From Salvator merianae (taxonomy: Eukaryota > Chordata > Lepidosauria > Squamata > Teiidae), in assembly GCA_003586115.2 (NCBI GenBank), contig QVOM02000126.1:58057362-58121361 (forward strand): 64,000 bases of DNA, read 5' to 3'. The position numbers and the translations under genes were made by a program. Shown here piece after piece: positions 59,409 to 64,000 of this stretch. Position 1 is the stretch's first letter. Each line of letters opens with the position of its first letter. A model generated the notes under the pieces. The model had not been told where the DNA came from. It was given only the letters and a program-made list of their open reading frames with translations, and did no database searches.

Positions 59409-60539
59409 GTATCCAAGTTACCCTTCTCAAAGTCCCCAAAATTGGATCAAGAGTATAACCTGCTCCATGTATTGGTCTCATAACCAGTTGAGACTGTCAC
59501 GGAGGCCATGAAATTCTGACGTTGTCCCAAGGAAACTTTCTCAGTGTCAAAGAATGTTGAAGTCCCCAGGACTGCTGTCCTGAGGTTCTCCAGCACCACA
59601 CCTCACTCATTGAGGCTGCTGGGCAGCAGGAAGGGTGGTACACTAACAGCATCGCCAACCTGTTTTGTTGACCCAACACCAGGTATAATATTTCATAGCC
59701 TGCCTTAGTTTGAAGGGTTTTCTGGTGAGAGGAATGGTATTTCTATAAACTACAACCAGATCTCTAACCTGGGTCGATGCTTCACTGAAAAACCTGCTGG
59801 GTGGAAATATCTGGGTTAGCTCTGTTCCACCCATATCCTCCACCCAACTTTCAGTAATCCATGCCAAATGAAGTTCCTCTTCCACAATCACATCATGAAT
59901 AAGCGAGGTTATATTATGAACCAACCTGGCTTTCAGTGGCAGAATCACCAAGCAAGAAGACTCAGAAACCACACGACAAGGTACTTGTGGAGAGAAGGAA
60001 GTGTATGAAAGGGTGCTCTAAAATCTAAAAGAATCTAAAAATTAAGTCCTGGTATGAGAAGCTGTGGGAATACTTTATTGCTATAATATGTGAACAAAAA
60101 AAATGAATTATTGTTATGCAATAAAAAACAAGGAGACATTAAAAAATGATGGAATCTATTCCTTTCTGCACTCCCAAAAATTCAAATAATAAGCACTCCC
60201 TCAACAGAAATCTTATCCCTAATATTGTAAAGGTCCATTAAGTTTTTCTATATAGCTTATATACTTAAATGTATGTACATTGCTATTATTTTGATTTCAT
60301 ATGAAACTTGAAGGATTGTTAAACTTGTACAATATTATAGAACACTCAATTTCTCTTCATTTTCTTATTTGTTCCATCATCATCATCATCATCATTATTA
60401 TTATTTACATTCCATTTTTATGCATAGTATTTACTATATATTTCAGATGATTTTGCTTTGATTATCTTTGCTTTTATTATATACAACTATGTGAAAAGTG
60501 TTGTAAATTCTTAATTCTACATTAATAAAGTTGGGGGAA
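59409..60539. other. Intergenic DNA, possibly more decayed L2
   Basis: The frame at 59,643-59,972 (minus) is undiagnostic, though AWITESWVED recalls the TETW block of LINE endonucleases. Given the L2 fragment just downstream on the same strand, it may be part of that element. A short ATC repeat lies at about 60,376-60,394. Confidence 0.3.
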
Positions 60540-60890
60540 GAGAAGGAAAAGGAGTAGGGAGGGATGCTCTTCAGGGAAAGCCATCCTAGCTATGCGCCCT
60601 CTGGAAGTGCTTCGTGGGAGAACTGCTAGGAACAGGGCATTCTCAATGATGGTCCCTGTATTAAGGAAAAGACTGCCTCATGAGATTTGCCAGGTATCTA
60701 CAGCTGACTTACATAGATTTCCTCACCCACATCTCTGCTATGATTGATGCTTTAGTCACTTTTTAATTTTTATATCACCTTCTTATCTATTTATATGTTT
60801 CCATTATTATCTTGTTTACCAATTTTATTATTCACCTCCCTGAGACTATGGCAATAGGGCAGTAGAAAGGAAGGAAGGAAAGAAGGAGGG
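60540..60890 (+). mobile_element. L2-like LINE, ORF2 C-terminus and tail
   Basis: The plus strand reads RNRAFSMMVPVLRKRLPHEI, an equivalent of the closing L2 ORF2 block, with the frame otherwise broken. The tail CACCTCCCTGAGACTATGG and AATAGGGCAGTAG leads into a GGAA/GGGA repeat at 60,867-60,914. Confidence 0.65.
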
Positions 60891-60934
60891 AGGGAGGGAG
60901 GGAGGGAGGGAGGGAGAGTTATATTTTAAATAGG
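60867..60934. repeat. (GGAA)n/(GGGA)n repeat next to an assembly gap
   Basis: GGAA units change to GGGA units, then GAGTTATATTTTAAATAGG runs to the gap. The last 30 or so bases are identical to a stretch at about 56,358-56,388, which raises doubt about local assembly. Confidence 0.85.
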
Positions 60935-61018
60935 NNNNNNNNNNNNNNNNNNNNNNNNNNNNNNNNNNNNNNNNNNNNNNNNNNNNNNNNNNNNNNNNNN
61001 NNNNNNNNNNNNNNNNNN
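60935..61018. other. Assembly gap (84 N)
   Basis: A run of undetermined bases flanked by simple repeats on both sides. Its length may be nominal. The frame crossing it is meaningless. Confidence 1.
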
Positions 61019-61041
61019 GACAGACAGACAGACAGACAGAC
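61019..61041. repeat. (GACA)n tetranucleotide microsatellite
   Basis: GACA units directly follow the gap, so the true array is probably longer. Confidence 0.92.
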
Positions 61042-61429
61042 ATGTAACCGCTGCCACCAAGTAATATTGTATTTCTTTTTCCTCCTAATCTCATGCTGTT
61101 CCTGGCCAGTAGGATGGAGTCCTCACCTTAAGAAAAGCAATTCCTTTCCACCCAGCAAACAAACAGAGATGAAAATACAAAACAAAGCACAAGGCCAAGG
61201 GCATGGCATGCTTGATAATGCATGCCAATAGACACTGCAACCTCGCACACAGAGGGACTTAAAATGGTGTTAGACCATGCTACAGGAAGGAAGTGAGTTC
61301 TTTCATCTCTTGGATGTAACACTCAGGAGTTGTGTAAAGCTTTCCAAGGTAGTTGGGACTGTCGAATAAAGGACCTTACAGTCGTGTGCCCCTGGATAAC
61401 TAGGAAGGGAATAGAAAATAAGCCGGCAA
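61042..61429. other. Intergenic DNA
   Basis: No feature recognised. The minus-strand frame at 61,128-61,322 has no domain. Confidence 0.4.
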
Positions 61430-62101
61430 ACGTCATTGTACCTCCTTATAAATCTATGGTGGGGACGCATTTGGAATTTTGTGCATAATTCTGGCCATCA
61501 CACCTCAGAAAGGATACTGTGGAACTGGAAAAGGTTCAGAAAAGAGCAAGCAGAATGATCAAGGGATTGGAACACCTCCCTTACAAAATCAGGCTGCAAC
61601 CTCTTGGTCTCTTCAGCCTAGAAAAATGGCATTTAAGAGGGAACCTGATTGAAGTATATAAAATCATGCAAGTTGTGGAAAAGGTGAATAGAGAAAACTT
61701 GGAAGCTCTCTATGAAGTTGATGGGCAGGAGAATTAGCACCAAAAAGGGGAAGTATTTTTTTTCACCCAGACGGTCATTGGGCTATTGAATTAACTAACG
61801 GAAGGGGTGATGACAGCAACTAGCCTGGATAGATTTAAGAAAGGGTTAGGCAAATTAATGAAGGACAGGTGTATAAATAACTGCTAGACTGGATGCCCAG
61901 GTACCACCTCCATGTTGGAGAAATAGGCAAGATGCTCTAAAGGTCATTTGCGGGGAGTCAAGAGCAGGTGAAAGTTTTGCCTTTTCTTCTGCTTCAGAAA
62001 GCCCAGAAACAACTGGTGGCCACTGTGTGAGACAGGATGCTGGTCTAGATGGGCTGTGGCCTAATCCAGCAAGGTTCCCCTGATGTTCTTATGTTCTTAT
62101 G
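61430..62101 (+). mobile_element. CR1/L3-like LINE 3' end
   Basis: The sequence runs from the end of the reverse transcriptase region through the 3' untranslated region. It contains GGTCTAGATGGGCTGTGGCC and CAGCAAGGTTCCCCTG, then two TGTTCTTA-type units at the very end (62,083-62,100). It is the best-preserved member of the tails at 2.9, 9.5 and 17.1 kb and shows that these come from a CR1-group LINE. Confidence 0.88.
61519..61737 (+). pseudogene. CR1/L3-like ORF2 C-terminal fragment
   Basis: An open frame of 72 codons begins LEKVQKRASRMIKGLEHLPY and includes RLQPLGLFSLEKWHLRGNL and IEVYKIM. These are the closing blocks of CR1-group ORF2, homologous to LEQVQRR and KDLGMFSLQKRRLRRD in the CR1 at 30 kb. 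After the stop at 61,735-61,737, shifted remnants (SLDRFKKGLGKLMKD near 61,820) show that the original ORF ended later. Confidence 0.88.
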
Positions 62102-64000
62102 CTGCATTTTGGCACATCCCTAACAATCAGCAATTGCCGTCAATCACACTACGCTGAATAGGAGCCAGTGATTTTCTCCTCTGCAGCAAGATTTCTTCAT
62201 TAAAATTATTTTATTTTGCTGTTTTAATTATTAGATTGTTTTAAAACATCATGATTTTTAAATTATAATTGCTTTTAAAAATATGTTGCAAGCCTATCTC
62301 TGTTTTCTTTTTCTTTTTCCATTTCTTTTCTTTTCTTTTTTTTAGTTAAAGGCCATGGTTATATATTTTATAAATAAATAAAATATATAATAGTGGCAAT
62401 TGCTGTTAAGACTAAAGCATGTCTTGTAGAATGGGTAAGTAGCTAGCACACCTTAAAAAGAAAGTGAAAGATTTCCTAATAGAAAATGCACCTTGTGGGA
62501 AGTGGGAAAAAACTGAAAGCTAACAAAGTGGAAACTTGTAATTGAAACTTACTGTTCTACCTTTTTTTATATATATAAAATTGGTGCTTAGTTGCACGTA
62601 TTCCCCCACTGCATTGTAAAATGCCAAAGCAATATTCCTAATGTATATCACCTGCTGCAAATAACACATTAAATTGTACCAAATGCAAGCATCACACATC
62701 ATATTTATAAGGGGGTGGGGTGCTTCTTAAAATTATTTTACTCTTTTTTTTAGTGCTTGCCTTTTTCATGGAGACGGTGAAGTCCGTTTTGACCCCTTTT
62801 AATATCAACCCTTCAAGGCAGCTGGGAAATTGCAATGCTAGAGCAAAGACACGCAAAGACGCCATTTCCCCTATTGTATTGACAATCAGCCTGACATAGT
62901 TAAGATAGTTGAGTAGATCTGTATTGCTCGAGTTTTAAAAAATACATAATCATATTAAGTTCTCCAGTGGAAAGCATTTAAAAAAAACAAAAAAAAAACC
63001 TCTGTTCAAGATTGTAAAATGACCCACTTCTGATTTCAGCCTGACATTTTTATTGGGAATTTGAGTTATAACATGTTCAGATTCATTCCTCAGTGATTGG
63101 CTGTTGCAACTTCTTGCCAGTGCTTTATAGCTTTATGGGAAAGTATAGTGTTTAAAATGCCTTTAAATCTACAGGCTACTCTGGCTTCTGAATTAAAAAA
63201 AAAAAAAAGTTTCTCTTGACTTCTCAAAAATGCATAGCAAGAGCCCATGTTTACTTAAAAACATCTGCTCCAACCTTCTTGGTCTGACATTAAAAAAGAG
63301 AGAGAGAAGGCTGATGTTTTCCATACTTTCTCTCTGTTCTTTTGTGTCAAACAATAAAGGAGTGTAATTACTTTGGGTGAAACTCTGGCCTGCATCCAAG
63401 AACCACCAGTGCAGTCTCATGACTGGAAGGCAGGGGAAATCTGGACAAGACCCACTCTGCAAGATCCCGGGCAGTCTATATTGTCTCATTCTCCCCAAGG
63501 ATTCATACAACAAAACATCTGTGGGATGAAAATGCATATGATTGCATGAACTATTGCTGTGCTTCTTGACTGATATGTGAAAAGAGTAGGAAGATAATCT
63601 TACTTACAGCATTTGTTTCAGTTAAGGAGTTTGCTATTGTATTATTTATTTGTTTAAAATATTTATATGCTGCTTCCCACTAAAATATAATCTCAAAGCA
63701 GTGGACAAAGAATGAAAACTAAAATCGTAATAGGTAGAGATGTAGCTGTGTTACTCTGATCAGTAAGTAACTCTTTTGACTCAGTGAATCCAAATGGTGA
63801 AAGGACTGCAGATTCAGGCCACGTCTCTGTTATGCAGCCAATAAGCCTTGGATGGGCACCCATCGGCCAGTCTACATGGTTTCTACCACTAAAGAGAATT
63901 GTGGAAGCTGGGGGAGACTAGGGTGTCTGTCAAAGGAGCCAAAATTTCAGGGTGCAACAAGCAATTCTCAGGTTACTACTTCAAGCACTGATGCAGAGCC
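62102..64000. other. Intergenic DNA to window end
   Basis: AT-rich, with poly-A and poly-T runs and a TTTTC run near 62,305-62,345. 62,740-63,200 shows no repeat I know and is a weak candidate for conserved non-coding DNA. The 114-codon frame at 63,193-63,537 (minus) has no domain. Confidence 0.4.

Noticed and set aside
60846..61094. 82-codon frame running through the gap
   Set aside because: It is built on undetermined bases and simple repeats.
1..64000. CRISPR array, prokaryotic operon, endogenous retrovirus or novel multi-gene system
   Set aside because: There are no spaced direct repeats, no coding density, no paired long terminal repeats and no gag/pol/env-like frames. All recognisable coding sequence is LINE-derived.

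Overview
This window looks like non-genic DNA from a vertebrate nuclear genome, most likely a squamate reptile (lizard or gecko-like). That is an inference from the repeat mix: a long CR1 LINE with the bird/reptile 3' end, CR1/L3-like tails ending in TTCTTATG units, L2-like tails, 5'-truncated L1 inserts, a degenerate tRNA-derived SINE, and many short non-autonomous DNA transposons. The species cannot be named from sequence alone. I found no convincing cellular protein-coding gene, exon, tRNA, rRNA, CRISPR array or bacterial-type operon. Every long open frame that I recognise belongs to a LINE, and the rest look like chance frames, microsatellite frames or antisense shadows.

Layout. 0-5 kb: an AGG microsatellite, ends of an inverted-repeat transposon, a CR1/L3-like tail (2.9 kb) and a terminal-inverted-repeat (TIR) element (3.75-4.18 kb). 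5.1-8.1 kb: AT-rich DNA with no repeat I recognise. 8.2-15.3 kb: short palindromic elements, a second CR1/L3-like tail, an L1 inserted into an older repeat with a 12-bp target-site duplication (TSD), and a hairpin-rich MITE. 16.5-20 kb: a GGAA/GAAA microsatellite and an element with a CpG-containing core nested in an older repeat. 22.4-24.1 kb: a three-layer nest (L1 inside one TIR element inside another). 26.5-27 kb: a further copy of the middle-layer family.

29.8-33.3 kb holds the main element: a 3.46-kb, 5'-truncated CR1 on the minus strand. It keeps the esterase part of ORF1 and nearly all of ORF2 (endonuclease, reverse transcriptase and C-terminal region), broken by only a few stops and frameshifts. 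A separate CR1-like endonuclease fragment lies 1.1 kb away on the plus strand. 35-41 kb: several fold-back elements, including a 221-bp almost fully palindromic one with a possible 5-bp TSD, and a SINE. 45.6-46.2 kb: an L1 with an 18-bp imperfect TSD and an inverted segment that suggests twin priming. 49-61 kb is rich in L2-like tails, several running straight into tetranucleotide microsatellites. An 84-base assembly gap lies at 60,935-61,018. 61.4-62.1 kb is the 3' end of a CR1/L3-like LINE on the plus strand.

There is no pathway or operon. What can be read is a history of transposon insertion: old TIR elements, then L2 and CR1/L3 remnants, then L1 and CR1 insertions whose duplications and reading frames are still legible. 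Family names such as 'family 1', 'A', 'B' and 'E' are local labels for groups of related copies within this window. They are not database names.
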